From Sabulibacter ruber (GTDB taxonomy: Bacteria; Bacteroidota; Bacteroidia; Cytophagales; Hymenobacteraceae): 64,000 nt of DNA. Shown here in pieces: positions 25,901 to 34,237 of this stretch. Where the stretch lies: NCBI RefSeq assembly GCF_017355955.1, contig NZ_JAFFID010000004.1, positions 371,390-435,389 of the forward strand, written 5' to 3'. Each line of letters starts with the position of its first letter. The stretch's first letter is position 1. The notes under the pieces were generated by a model. The model did no database searches. It had not been told where the DNA came from and was given only the letters and a program-made list of their open reading frames with translations. The position numbers and the translations under genes were made by a program.

Positions 25901-25950
25901 GCCTGACCAACGGGAATGTGACTTCAAGTTACCAGCTTGTTAAGAGATAG
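22921..25950 (+). CDS. Secreted thermolysin-type (M4) metalloprotease with a T9SS sorting domain
   Basis: The 1009-residue protein has a signal peptide (1-25), then an FTP/PepSY propeptide to about 260. The M4 catalytic domain carries zinc ligands His424, His428 (HELTH) and Glu448 (GAINESMADVFG). His519 (VHVNSG) is the transition-state histidine. After it, about 730-920, come repeats that look like a WD/PD40 beta propeller (DNVAVSKDGTKLAAV, YILNIARNQWSTVE). The last 80 residues, starting YPNPFTD and ending SYQLVKR, are a type A C-terminal sorting domain for type IX secretion. It degrades protein outside the cell. The propeller is an unusual middle module. Confidence 0.93.
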   Translation: MHPKFTRKAAIAVFFCFAQVPLSWGQGKPNASILPQPVGVASVGVANTHTALQQGPATPEGIEVIREKKSKLPVFIKGKINQKGQQNARKATSPQEAGFSYLRELKATLQIVEPNQEFAVASLETDALQQTHLKMQQKYRGVPVYGGEVFLHAQDNQVSLLNGQYFPTPSLVSVIPTVSEQAAIKTALAAVSVSPLKAHGRNANSLFGRKESFAELVIYHPKRDPKAERLTWHVTVQPDLLHRWEYFVDAQSGAVLHKYNHLCSIDGPKTASAKDLNNVSQSLNTYQKGNTYYLLDAVRPMFNSTQSSLPDTGVGVIYTLDLQDKAYGSEEATMYYVTSEDNAWSSASSVSAHYNAGIAYEYFRTKHGRNAIDGKGGSIVSIINVKDEEGELMDNAFWNGNFILYGNGDTSFKPLAGALDVAGHELTHGVIQYTANLEYQDESGAINESMADVFGVLIEGKNWLVGEDIVKRTAYPSGALRSMQDPHNGGTSLADFNQGYQPAHVSEMYDGEEDDGGVHVNSGIPNRAFYLFATATGMDKEKAGRVYYRALTRYLTRYSQFTDLRYAVIQAAIDLYGANSGAVTAARNAFTSVGIVEPATGPTEDGYLTHLPENPGADFVLFVNTQDNTLQNANLANRTATILTNTQLKGKPSVTDNGTVAYFVAQNGTIKAVNLQGSVNERTIDNRTIWDNVAVSKDGTKLAAVKSTEEPLVYILNIARNQWSTVEIKNNVPLYDEEEILDIHSLEWDYTGEKILFDALYSYEEEDEEKEFWNIGLAEVWQREADNAANGEVQKFVHFSSDVINPSFSKNSPHIVTFDYIGRNPQDPSEVSYILVTMNLKTLVYRSVFSNGVMNYPSFNRKDDRVVFSAKSANGASFVTGVLPMAEDKLLANGDATGLIGDSKWAVWYAQGTRNILGSEEDIADKVKALAYPNPFTDVLSFSFEYKGKGPVSIQIVNILGQECKQFLYNQASMGMNVKTLPLQDLPSGPYILRLTNGNVTSSYQLVKR

Positions 25951-26273
25951 TTTTTGTAATTTAGCACATATAGAAGAGCCCTGCCAGGATTTACTGGCAG
26001 GGCTCTTTTTTTAAAAAGTTTGGTAAGCTAGTGTTGAAGATACTCAAACGAAGAGAACCCTATAAGGCAGTTGTTAGAGTAACCTCATGAAAATGCATTT
26101 TAGCTAGAGACTCCGTCTTAAAAGGTAAAAAATGAAAGGTCGGGAGAAACATTACGCAAAGCAACTGCAGGAACTCTTGGGAATAGTCAATTTAGGAGCG
26201 AACTTTGTGGGGGAACACACGCGTTAGCGCATAGCAGCGTTAATCAGGGACATACATCATAAAAAGTGAATAC
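25951..26273. other. Intergenic region with terminator and upstream region of the next gene
   Basis: Bases 25974-26012 are a terminator. The remaining 260 bp hold no gene. They should include the promoter of the 643-residue protein gene, but no complete TAnnTTTG box is seen. Confidence 0.55.
25974..26012 (+). terminator. Intrinsic terminator after the M4 protease gene
   Basis: AAGAGCCCTGCCAG at 25974-25987 pairs perfectly with CTGGCAGGGCTCTT at 25994-26007, followed by a run of T. Confidence 0.9.
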
Positions 26274-28205
26274 ATGAAGCCAAGAAGCATTACCCGCTCC
26301 TTTCTGCTTTTCCTGCTATTGTGCACCTTTACGGGCCAGGCACAGGACATGATTCAGACCCGTCTGGGGTACAACTATTTAGATAAGTTTGAATTTACAG
26401 ATGAGTGGCAGTATCTCACTACTGACATGTATTTGTTTAACCCGGGGCAATTCTCCAGGGTGATCAATGAACTGGAGCAGGGCACCACCAAGGCCCGCCG
26501 GCGTGATTATATCAACCTGGAGTCTCTGTTTATCTCGGCGCAGCTGAAAAACGCCAAACTTTTTGGGCAGGAACCGGTAGTGTACCCACTGTACAACTTC
26601 GCCATTGAGCCCGCCAATGACAAAAAGAACTACACTTCCCGGATCTCGGACAACATTGACGCCATCCGGATCATAGATAAATTACCGCTGGCCGCCGATG
26701 AGCGGAACATAGACGCTACCGTGGAGGCCAAGCTGTTCACCTCAGACAGCCGCGAGCTGTTCTTCAATATCATCGCCAACCAGCTCACCAATATTGCCAA
26801 GCAGGTAACCCCGCAGGCCGCCATGCTTTCACTGGTGGGCGAGTTCGGGAACCTGATCAGGAACTCGGCGCAACGCAAAGAATATAAATTCAGCTCCACC
26901 ATCAGGCTGTACGAAGGCCAGAACTTTGATACCCGGCTTCACTCGGTGCGGGTGTATGTTTTTGTGCCATCGTTCGCCAAGATCCCGGCCTTGCGCACCA
27001 TGAGGCTGACGGAACTGCTCAGCAACAGCCCGCAAGGCTTTGAGCGGCAGAAACTGGAAGCCGCGCTCAACTACAAAGACTACCCGGTGCTGGTGGTAGC
27101 CAACTACAAGTCACTGTACCGCATGGATGCGCTCTCGGGCAGCGAGATCACCTCAGAAACCATTGAGAAACGCCGCATTAGAATAGAGCAGGCCTTCACT
27201 GCTGGGTTGGTCACCGAGGATGCCTACAAGCAGGAAAAGCTGTTTGTGGAGTTTTTGCGCAATTTCTCTGACCTGAAACAGAACCTGAACAACTACCGCC
27301 TCAACTATAAAAACAACAGCCCAGAGGCCAACGCCAAAACCCTGTTCGCGGTGGTGCAGGACTACAAGCGCCTGAAAACCCTGGCCAACCAGCGCGATAA
27401 TGAGTTTTCCCGCAACCACACGTACCAGCGGGTGTTCAAAGGTGAATATGCCTCCATTCTGGCCTCCGCCGACAATTACATGGAGTCTGATTTTAACCTG
27501 AAAAACGGAAAAGAGCTCGTAAACACGGTTCTGGATCTGGAGCAGGAGCAGGCCCGGGCCTATTCAGTGGCGCAACGCGAGCAGTACCTGAACAAGATTT
27601 ACGCGGTGGAACTGCCTAACCCCGAGTTCCTTGCCAGTACGCTGGAAGGCGAAGGTATCAAGCGCCACCTCAACCGCCTGGAATCGGCACAGTTCAATGA
27701 TGTGTACGCCAAAGAAGTGTCGCGCCTGCGCGATGCCCCGCCTACCGAGGAAAACATCGCTTTCCGGAACAACCTGCTGGACAAAGCCAATTCTACCAAG
27801 TGCCGGAGCTGCCGCGAGGAAGTGAAACTGGCCGCCCGCCTGTTCAACCAACGTCTGGAAGAGCAGCAACTGGAAAAGGAGAAAGCCCGCTTACAGGATC
27901 TGAACCAGCAAATAGAGCGCAAGGTGATTGCCTACCTGAAACAGGACGATTGCATGGAAAACGCCTTCAAGACGCAATACCCCGCGGAGTCTCTTCCAGA
28001 ATACGTGCAGCGCCTCTATGAGAAGAAATTGGAACTGAAGAAACACGTGGGCGAACTGGATGCCCTGTACAAGGCCTCTCCTAAGGATTTGAAGCTGGAG
28101 GCTCTACGGGACCATAACCAACGGCTCAGCGGGTTCATCCAGCGCCTGGACCAGGGCTACGCCGATATCTGCGCCGCCGAGAAAAACCTCTGTGGTTGCC
28201 AATAG
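26274..28205 (+). CDS. Large exported protein of unknown function with a CxxC motif and coiled coil
   Basis: The 643-residue protein has a signal peptide (MKPRSITRSFLLFLLLCTFTG to about residue 23). The N-terminal 250 residues look beta-rich (YKFSSTIRLYEGQNFDTRLHSVRVYVFVPS). The rest is mainly helical, with a CRSC motif near residue 512. A strong coiled coil follows it (RLEEQQLEKEKARLQDLNQQ). It ends in a pair of cysteines (CAAEKNLCGCQ). I recognise no domain and see no sorting domain, so a periplasmic location is likely. It stands alone, with terminators on both sides. The cysteines suggest disulfides or metal binding, not a known fold. Confidence 0.6.
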   Translation: MKPRSITRSFLLFLLLCTFTGQAQDMIQTRLGYNYLDKFEFTDEWQYLTTDMYLFNPGQFSRVINELEQGTTKARRRDYINLESLFISAQLKNAKLFGQEPVVYPLYNFAIEPANDKKNYTSRISDNIDAIRIIDKLPLAADERNIDATVEAKLFTSDSRELFFNIIANQLTNIAKQVTPQAAMLSLVGEFGNLIRNSAQRKEYKFSSTIRLYEGQNFDTRLHSVRVYVFVPSFAKIPALRTMRLTELLSNSPQGFERQKLEAALNYKDYPVLVVANYKSLYRMDALSGSEITSETIEKRRIRIEQAFTAGLVTEDAYKQEKLFVEFLRNFSDLKQNLNNYRLNYKNNSPEANAKTLFAVVQDYKRLKTLANQRDNEFSRNHTYQRVFKGEYASILASADNYMESDFNLKNGKELVNTVLDLEQEQARAYSVAQREQYLNKIYAVELPNPEFLASTLEGEGIKRHLNRLESAQFNDVYAKEVSRLRDAPPTEENIAFRNNLLDKANSTKCRSCREEVKLAARLFNQRLEEQQLEKEKARLQDLNQQIERKVIAYLKQDDCMENAFKTQYPAESLPEYVQRLYEKKLELKKHVGELDALYKASPKDLKLEALRDHNQRLSGFIQRLDQGYADICAAEKNLCGCQ

Positions 28206-28253
28206 AGAGCTTCTTTTCAGCCTTATTCCTAAAAAACAGGCCTAAAATAAGAA

Positions 28254-28285
28254 AGCCGCTCCTGGCAAGGAGCGGCTTCTTTTTT
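28254..28285. terminator. Bidirectional terminator between convergent genes
   Basis: AGCCGCTCCT at 28254-28263 and AGGAGCGGCT at 28268-28277 pair around GGCA, with T runs on the plus side and A-rich sequence on the other. It serves the 643-residue protein gene and, in reverse, trxA. Confidence 0.85.
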
Positions 28286-28305
28286 GTATGATAAGGCAGG
28301 TTTGC

Positions 28306-28632
28306 TTACGCTAATTGGCCTTCTAATTTCTGAGCCAATACGTTTTTAGGAACAGCACCTACTTGTTTGTCTACCACTTGTCCGTTTTTGAAAACCAACA
28401 GGGTTGGAATGCTACGGATACCAAATTTGGCAGAAGTCTGTGGGTTGGAGTCAACGTCAACTTTACCAACTACCACACGGCCTTCGTATTCGCCAGCCAG
28501 TTCCTCAACCACCGGGCCTACCATGCGGCACGGTCCGCACCACTCTGCCCAGAAGTCTACAAGAACAGGTTTATCTGAATTGATGATCTCATCGAAGTTA
28601 GAATCGGTGATCTCGATTGCTTTATTTGCCAT
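28306..28632 (-). CDS. trxA: Thioredoxin
   Basis: The 108-residue protein is of classic size. The active site WCGPC has Cys32 and Cys35, preceded by VLVDFWAE, with the cis-Pro loop IRSIPTLLVFKNG. It is the cytosolic dithiol reductant and the likely electron source for the DsbD encoded at 17481. There is no signal peptide. It has its own promoter. Confidence 0.97.
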   Translation of the reverse strand: MANKAIEITDSNFDEIINSDKPVLVDFWAEWCGPCRMVGPVVEELAGEYEGRVVVGKVDVDSNPQTSAKFGIRSIPTLLVFKNGQVVDKQVGAVPKNVLAQKLEGQLA

Positions 28633-28677
28633 AATTGTCTGTTTATATAAGTATCATAAATGATGAAAGACCTAGTT

Positions 28678-28709
28678 CAAAAATAGAACCAAACCTTTAG
28701 ATTAGTAAA
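28678..28709 (-). promoter_or_regulatory. Candidate trxA promoter
   Basis: On the minus strand, TATTTTTG (complement of 28678-28685) fits TAnnTTTG exactly. TTTA (28706-28709), one base off the -33 TTTG, lies 20 nt upstream. The predicted transcript would have a leader of about 40 nt before the trxA ATG. Confidence 0.5.
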
Positions 28710-28893
28710 ACTAACGCATTTGTGTCAGGTTTGTCAATATCCTAAAGGATACCGAGAAGGAGTGTTCTGCTGCAACAGTTCTAAAAAACTAGTATATCTA
28801 CTGATTCATTGGGAAAAGGTTGGGCCTGAGCCAGAAAGAAAAACATGTGACAGAATGGCGGTGCATTTCTGATGAGTTTACAAAGAAACTCCT

Positions 28894-29634
28894 TCAAATC
28901 TCAGCCTTGGCAGATGCTTCTTTGGTCGTACGGAGTGTTACCTCGGCCGGGGAAAGCAGCGTGAACAAATGCCGGTATGTCAATCCAAAGACCACCAGCC
29001 AACCCAGGTTCCAGGCATGCACCAAGGCCGGAGTGCCCAAAATTCCATCATAAGTCAGAAGTCCCATTTTCAGAACGTAATTGGCAAGCTTGTTCATTAA
29101 GACTGACTCAGCTAGCAAAGGGAGAACCAGAAAACCAGCGAAAACCAGAATCCGGTGTTTAGGCCGCAGCAGTTGCCAGGCGCGGATAAGCACCGGAAAA
29201 GTAAGCAGGAACACAATGGCCATCTCGGTACCCCAGGACATCACCGTCATAGAGGTTTTCTGAATGATTTGGCGCGTGATGAACGATTCATCGCCTTCCC
29301 GGTCCAGAACGGGCAGAATGCGGCCCAGCGGCAGATTAGCGAACAACAATGCCCAACCAAAAGCCTGGAGCCTGAGGGGCCTGCGGGAAGACATCAGAAA
29401 GAAAGCCACCCACATGAGCCCGTACGTAAGCAACGGTCCCGCAAGGGTGATCCAGGCAATGGTGACAGACTCCGGGCAGGAGGCGCATACTTCCCAACCC
29501 TCAAAATTCCGCTCCCCAAAACAGCCGCACAGCAGATAGCCTACCACAATATGAATCAGTTCGTGCAGTTCATGGCAAATGAAAAGGAGAGCCAGAAAGG
29601 CAATCACGTTCTTGAAGGTGAGGGAAAGGCGCAT
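28894..29634 (-). CDS. Polytopic membrane protein with an M50-like HExxH motif
   Basis: The 246-residue protein has about six hydrophobic segments. The first contains ICHELHELIH, which includes HELIH, an exact HExxH zinc motif in a membrane helix. A later segment has ANLPLGRILPVLD, which recalls the N-x-x-P...D motif of site-2 (M50) proteases. A short cysteine loop (CGCFGERNFEGWEVCASC) follows helix 1. The family is not one I can name, and the M50 assignment is tentative. The gene stands alone between trxA and dnaE. If active it would cut proteins within the inner membrane. Confidence 0.6.
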   Translation of the reverse strand: MRLSLTFKNVIAFLALLFICHELHELIHIVVGYLLCGCFGERNFEGWEVCASCPESVTIAWITLAGPLLTYGLMWVAFFLMSSRRPLRLQAFGWALLFANLPLGRILPVLDREGDESFITRQIIQKTSMTVMSWGTEMAIVFLLTFPVLIRAWQLLRPKHRILVFAGFLVLPLLAESVLMNKLANYVLKMGLLTYDGILGTPALVHAWNLGWLVVFGLTYRHLFTLLSPAEVTLRTTKEASAKAEI

Positions 29635-29737
29635 ACAGGCGAACGGTGGATTCCTCTAAATATAGGAAAAGCAGCATAAAAGCAGCACAGAATACCAACT
29701 TGGTTTTCGCCTGGTTTTCTCAAAACTGCTCCAAAAC

Positions 29738-29777
29738 AGAAAGCCCTACCATAGTATGTTCCATGGTAGGGCTTTCT
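29738..29777 (-). terminator. Terminator after dnaE
   Basis: AGAAAGCCCTACCAT at 29738-29752 and ATGGTAGGGCTTTCT at 29763-29777 are perfect 15-bp complements, about 40 nt past the dnaE stop codon. A capped-hairpin-like sequence (GCCTGGTTTTCTCAAAACTG) adjoins it. Confidence 0.8.
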
Positions 29778-29814
29778 GATATCGTGCTACTCTATACGTG
29801 CTTCTTGCTACTAA

Positions 29815-32800
29815 TTAAATCAATTGACAGGTCGCTACTTCCAAATCTTTCACGTTGTTCAAGAACGCTTTCGGGTCAATGCGGTACTTGCGGCTGAACA
29901 ACTCCACCGCCAAACGTTCCCCGGGCTCGGTGAGCACCAGTTCCAGTTTCTTCTGGCCAGGGCTGTTGATGGCGGCTTCTTCCAGGCGGTCAATGAGCAT
30001 GGCGTTGATGTTGCGGATGTCAATGTCCATGCGCACGCCTTTCGCCATTTTGTCGGCTACATCGCTCAATAGCTGCATGGAAACGGGTTTCAGTTCCCAT
30101 TGGTCCTCAGACTTGTAGCGCAACGTCACTTTGGCCCGGATGAACAGGTACATGCCCTCTTTGATGTACGGCGAGAACTTCACGAAATCCTCGCCAAACA
30201 GCGCCATACCCAGAGAAGACTCGTAATCTTCCAGCGAGAAGAGCATAAACGGATTGCCGTTTTTACCGGTGCGAACCACAATGTTGCTCACAATACCGGC
30301 CACGTTCACATCGCGGTTCTTGAACTCAGCGATGCGGTCCAGACTACAGGTACAGTAGGAATCGATCTCCAGCCTAAATTGATCAAGCGGGTGCCCAGAG
30401 AGGTAGAAACCAATCACTTCTTTCTCGCGGCGGAGCATCTCCGTCAAGGTCCAGGGCTGAACGTCTGGTACTTTTGGTAATGGCATGTCCACAGCTCCGC
30501 CACCCCCGAACAACGACTGCTGGGCAGCGTTTTTCTCCGCTTGGAACTGGTTCCCGAAGCGTACAGCCTTTTCAATCAGGTTGATGCTTTCGCCTTCCGG
30601 AGTTTCCAGGTACTGGGCGCGGTGGTAACGTTCAAACGAGTCAAAAGCTCCGGCCTGGGCTAAGCTTTCAAAGGTTTTCTTGTTCACGGCACGCAGGTTC
30701 ACGCGCTTCGCGAAGTCAAAGATATCGGTGTACGGACCGTTTTTCTCGCGTTCCTCAATAATGGCTTCCACTGCGGCCTCGCCGGTTCCTTTCACGGCGC
30801 CCATCCCGAAACGGATTTGCCCTTGCTGGTTCACGTTGAACTGGTGGATGGATTCGTTCACATCGGGACCCAGTACCTGAATCTGCTGCTTGCGCGCCTC
30901 CTCAATAAAGAACGTCACCTTCTTGATGTCGTTCATGTTGTGAGTCAGCACGGCGGCCATGTACTCTGCCGGATAATGCGCCTTGAGGTAACCGGTCTGG
31001 TACGCCACTACGGAGTAAGCGGCGGAGTGTGAGCGGTTGAAGCCGTACTGCGCGAACTTCTCCATCACGTCAAACACCTCAGAGGCGTGCTTAGCCGGAA
31101 TGTTATGAATCTCCTTGGCTCCGGCCACGAATTTCTCGCGCTCCTGGGCCATCTTCTTCATGTCCTTCTTACCCATGGCACGGCGCAGCAAGTCGGCGCC
31201 GCCCAGGGAGTAGCCCGCCAGTACCTGCGCCGTCTGCATAATCTGCTCCTGGTACACCATGATTCCGTAGGTGTTTTTCAGAAGCGGCTCCAGCAGGATG
31301 TGCGGGTATTCCACCTCTTCCTTGCCCTGCTTCCGGTTAATGAAGTTCGGGATGAACTGCATCGGGCCCGGACGGTACAAGGCGTTCATGGCAATCAAGT
31401 CCTCAATGTTGGTCGGCTTCAGGTCTTTGAGGTACATGCGCATCCCCTCAGACTCGAACTGGAACGTGCCGATGGTGTCACCGCGCTGGTAGAGGGCGTA
31501 GGTTTTCTCATCGTCCAGCGGAATGTTGTCAATGTCAATCTCCACGCCGTGGTTCCGCTTGATGAGCGCCATGGCGTCTTTCAGGATGGACAGGGTTTTC
31601 AGGCCCAAAAAGTCCATTTTCAACATGCCCGCGCTCTCAATCACCTTTCCGTCAAACTGCGTTACCAACAAGTCAGAGTCCTTTGAGGTAGACACCGGAA
31701 TGTAGTTGGTGATGTCATCCGGCGCAATAATCACACCCGCCGCGTGAATACCGGTATTCCGTACCGAGCCTTCCAGTTTCTCAGCGAGCCGAAGGGTTTC
31801 GCCTTTCAGGTCGCTTTGCTCCCGGATGGAGGCGAGTTCCGGGGCTTCTATGAAGGCTTTGGCCAGGGTAGTGCCCGGCGCTTCCGGTACCATTTTGGCC
31901 AGTTCGTTGGCCTCCGCCAATGGTAAGTCCAGGGCACGCGCCACGTCTTTAATAGACGATTTGGCGGCCATGGTACCGAAGGTGATGATCTGGGCAACCT
32001 GCGTTTTGCCGTACTTGTCTACCACGTAGTCAATCACGCGCTGGCGGTTCACGTCATCAAAGTCAATATCAATATCGGGCATGGATACCCGCTCAGGGTT
32101 GAGGAAACGCTCAAACAGCAGCGAGTACTTGATGGGGTCAATGTTGGTAATCCCCACGCAGTACGCCACCGCTGAACCCGCCGCCGAACCCCGGCCTGGG
32201 CCCACGGCCACGCCCATGTCACGGCCTTTGTTGATGAAGTCCTGCACGATGAGGAAGTACCCAGCAAAACCCATGGTTTCAATGATGCCCAGCTCGTAGT
32301 TCAGGCGTTCCTCAATTTCAGGGGTGATTTCGCCGTAGCGTTTTTTGGCTCCTTCAAAGGTTAAGTGGCGCAGGAACAAATCGGCGGTGGGGTGCTCCGG
32401 AGGAAGCGGGAAGTTGGGCAACAGGATATCGCGCTGCAGCTTGGGCGGCGTGATCTTGTCTACAATCTCGTTGGTGTTGTCTACGGCAAAGGGCACGTCC
32501 TTGAACAGCTCGTTCATCTCGGCCTGAGACTTAAAGTAAAACTGGTCGTTCGGGAACCCGAAACGATCCGCCGGACGCGGTTTCTGCAGCTCTTCCTCAA
32601 TGCGGTAGAGCATGCGGCGCACATTGTCGTCGTGGCTGTAAGATTTACGGATGTTGTCCAGAGTATCGTAAATCACCTCGCCCTGGCCAGACATTAAGCG
32701 GAAGTAGTTCGTACGGAAGTCACCCACCGGTACGCTCTGCTGCTCGCCGGTGTTCACGCACAGGAGAATGTCATGCGCGCTCCAGTCGGTTTGGTCTACG

Positions 32801-33450
32801 TAGTGCGAGTCGTTGGTACAGATCACCTTCACGTTGTACTTAATGGCCCACTTGAGCAGCACCTGGTTCACGTCTTCCTGGCTTTTGCCGGTGCCGTCAA
32901 TGTTCATGAGGCCGTGGCGCTGGATCTCAATATAGAAATCCTCACCAAACACGTCCAGCCACCATTTCAGGAGTTTCTCGGCTTCTTCCTCGCCTTTCCA
33001 GAGAATAGCCTGCGGCAACTCAGCTCCGATACAGCAGCTAGTGGCAATGAGGCCCTTGTGGTATTTCAGGAGCAGTTCCTTGTCAATGCGCGGCCATTTG
33101 CTGTAAAGCCCGTCAATGTAGGAGTAAGAGCAGAGCTTGGCCAGATTCTGATAGCCTTCCTGGTCTTTGGCCAACAACAGTTGGTGGTGCCGCACGTCTT
33201 TCTGCTCCTTCGAGAAGGTCTTCTGAAAGCGGTCTTCCACCAGGTAAAACTCGCAGCCCACAATGGGTTTCACGTTGTACTTGTTGGCCTCGGCCACGAA
33301 GTTGAACGCCCCGAACATGTTGCCGTGGTCGGTCATGGCGACGGCTTTCATGCCATCGGCTTGCGCCTTTTTCATAAGCGCGCTGATGCTGGCGGCCCCG
33401 TCTAGCAACGAGTACTGGGTGTGGGTATGGAGGTGGGAAAAATCTGGCAC
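29815..33450 (-). CDS. dnaE: DNA polymerase III alpha subunit
   Basis: The 1211-residue protein is the full-length replicative polymerase. It opens with a PHP domain (FSHLHTHTQYSLLDGA, then MTDHGNMFG). The family C polymerase core has GPGRGSAAGS near 400 and the catalytic PDIDIDFDD about 50 residues later. Further motifs are LKMDFLGLKTLSILK, MNALYRPGPM and FNRSHSAAYS. Next come helix-hairpin-helix and OB-fold regions (INVAGIVSN-like DVNVAGIVSN). It is an essential replisome component. The minus-strand start at 33450 gives MPDFSHLHTHTQ, typical for the family. Confidence 0.97.
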   Translation of the reverse strand: MPDFSHLHTHTQYSLLDGAASISALMKKAQADGMKAVAMTDHGNMFGAFNFVAEANKYNVKPIVGCEFYLVEDRFQKTFSKEQKDVRHHQLLLAKDQEGYQNLAKLCSYSYIDGLYSKWPRIDKELLLKYHKGLIATSCCIGAELPQAILWKGEEEAEKLLKWWLDVFGEDFYIEIQRHGLMNIDGTGKSQEDVNQVLLKWAIKYNVKVICTNDSHYVDQTDWSAHDILLCVNTGEQQSVPVGDFRTNYFRLMSGQGEVIYDTLDNIRKSYSHDDNVRRMLYRIEEELQKPRPADRFGFPNDQFYFKSQAEMNELFKDVPFAVDNTNEIVDKITPPKLQRDILLPNFPLPPEHPTADLFLRHLTFEGAKKRYGEITPEIEERLNYELGIIETMGFAGYFLIVQDFINKGRDMGVAVGPGRGSAAGSAVAYCVGITNIDPIKYSLLFERFLNPERVSMPDIDIDFDDVNRQRVIDYVVDKYGKTQVAQIITFGTMAAKSSIKDVARALDLPLAEANELAKMVPEAPGTTLAKAFIEAPELASIREQSDLKGETLRLAEKLEGSVRNTGIHAAGVIIAPDDITNYIPVSTSKDSDLLVTQFDGKVIESAGMLKMDFLGLKTLSILKDAMALIKRNHGVEIDIDNIPLDDEKTYALYQRGDTIGTFQFESEGMRMYLKDLKPTNIEDLIAMNALYRPGPMQFIPNFINRKQGKEEVEYPHILLEPLLKNTYGIMVYQEQIMQTAQVLAGYSLGGADLLRRAMGKKDMKKMAQEREKFVAGAKEIHNIPAKHASEVFDVMEKFAQYGFNRSHSAAYSVVAYQTGYLKAHYPAEYMAAVLTHNMNDIKKVTFFIEEARKQQIQVLGPDVNESIHQFNVNQQGQIRFGMGAVKGTGEAAVEAIIEEREKNGPYTDIFDFAKRVNLRAVNKKTFESLAQAGAFDSFERYHRAQYLETPEGESINLIEKAVRFGNQFQAEKNAAQQSLFGGGGAVDMPLPKVPDVQPWTLTEMLRREKEVIGFYLSGHPLDQFRLEIDSYCTCSLDRIAEFKNRDVNVAGIVSNIVVRTGKNGNPFMLFSLEDYESSLGMALFGEDFVKFSPYIKEGMYLFIRAKVTLRYKSEDQWELKPVSMQLLSDVADKMAKGVRMDIDIRNINAMLIDRLEEAAINSPGQKKLELVLTEPGERLAVELFSRKYRIDPKAFLNNVKDLEVATCQLI

Positions 33451-33707
33451 GGTGTGGTAATTAAGAATTGGGAATTATGAATTAGGAATGACCGAAAAGC
33501 CAAGCCAAATCCCCGCCGAAACGGACTACGAAGATACAAAGAAAACACCGGAGATGGGCTGAAAAGTTGCCCCTGGAAATTTGATTTGGGCTTGTTTTCT
33601 GGAAATCAGGCGCTAAATGAGAAATGCGGAAAGTTGGGTAAAAAGCAGCTTTGCGGAGACTTTCAGATAAGCATTGGAAAGGGTGCGGGCATTAAGCGCC
33701 TGTGGCG

Positions 33708-33715
33708 TACCTTTG
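33708..33715 (+). promoter_or_regulatory. -7 promoter element (TACCTTTG) of the DUF3817 gene
   Basis: It matches TAnnTTTG exactly, 22 nt before the ATG at 33737. It lies inside the longer open frame that begins at 33674, which argues for the later start. A clear -33 TTTG is missing. Confidence 0.5.
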
Positions 33716-33736
33716 CACCGAATAACCTGTAGAACA

Positions 33737-34045
33737 ATGCATTTTTCTTTTAATACCCCCCTTGACCGCTTCCGGACGGTTGCCGTTCTGGAAGGGATCT
33801 CTTACATCATCCTGTTGTTTATTGCTATGCCGTTGAAACGGATGGCAGGCATCCCTGAGGTGCAGAAATACGTGGGCTGGGCGCACGGAGTGTTGTTTAT
33901 CCTTTTCGTTGCTCTGTTGGTACAGGTGTGGCTGAAATACAAATGGTCCTTTGGCAAAGTGGTGATGGCCTTTGTGGCCTCTCTGATTCCCTTCGGGACA
34001 TTTGTGCTGGATAAAAAACTCGCAAGAGAAGAGCAAGCGCATTAG
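33737..34045 (+). CDS. DUF3817 membrane protein
   Basis: The protein is 102 residues from the ATG at 33737 (MHFSFNTPLDRF). The frame is open from 33674, but a promoter box lies in that stretch. It has the DUF3817 signature: RTVAVLEGISYIILLFIAMPLK, then the conserved GWAHGVLF motif, then two more helices ending VASLIPFGTFVLDKKL. These are three-helix inner-membrane proteins of unknown function, sometimes fused to or mistaken for transporters. A capped hairpin starts 2 nt after the stop codon. Confidence 0.88.
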   Translation: MHFSFNTPLDRFRTVAVLEGISYIILLFIAMPLKRMAGIPEVQKYVGWAHGVLFILFVALLVQVWLKYKWSFGKVVMAFVASLIPFGTFVLDKKLAREEQAH

Positions 34046-34047
34046 CA

Positions 34048-34083
34048 ATTTCGGGGCTGTTTTCTGGAAATCAGCCCCGAAAT
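34048..34083 (+). terminator. Capped hairpin terminator directly after the DUF3817 stop codon
   Basis: The arms ATTTCGGGGCTG and CAGCCCCGAAAT are perfect complements around TTTTCTGGAAAT. This copy best fits the family consensus. Confidence 0.75.
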
Positions 34084-34237
34084 ACACTTCCTCAGGGTAA
34101 GCCTTTTACCAGGAGACGCCTCACGGTCTATTCTGATAGTTCTGATGCAGGAGCTCTTTCAGCTTTACAGGCAATAAACCTGAACAAAACCGAGGGTTCT
34201 GCTCGTACACGATTCTGGCTTTAACGGCAGAATTCCA

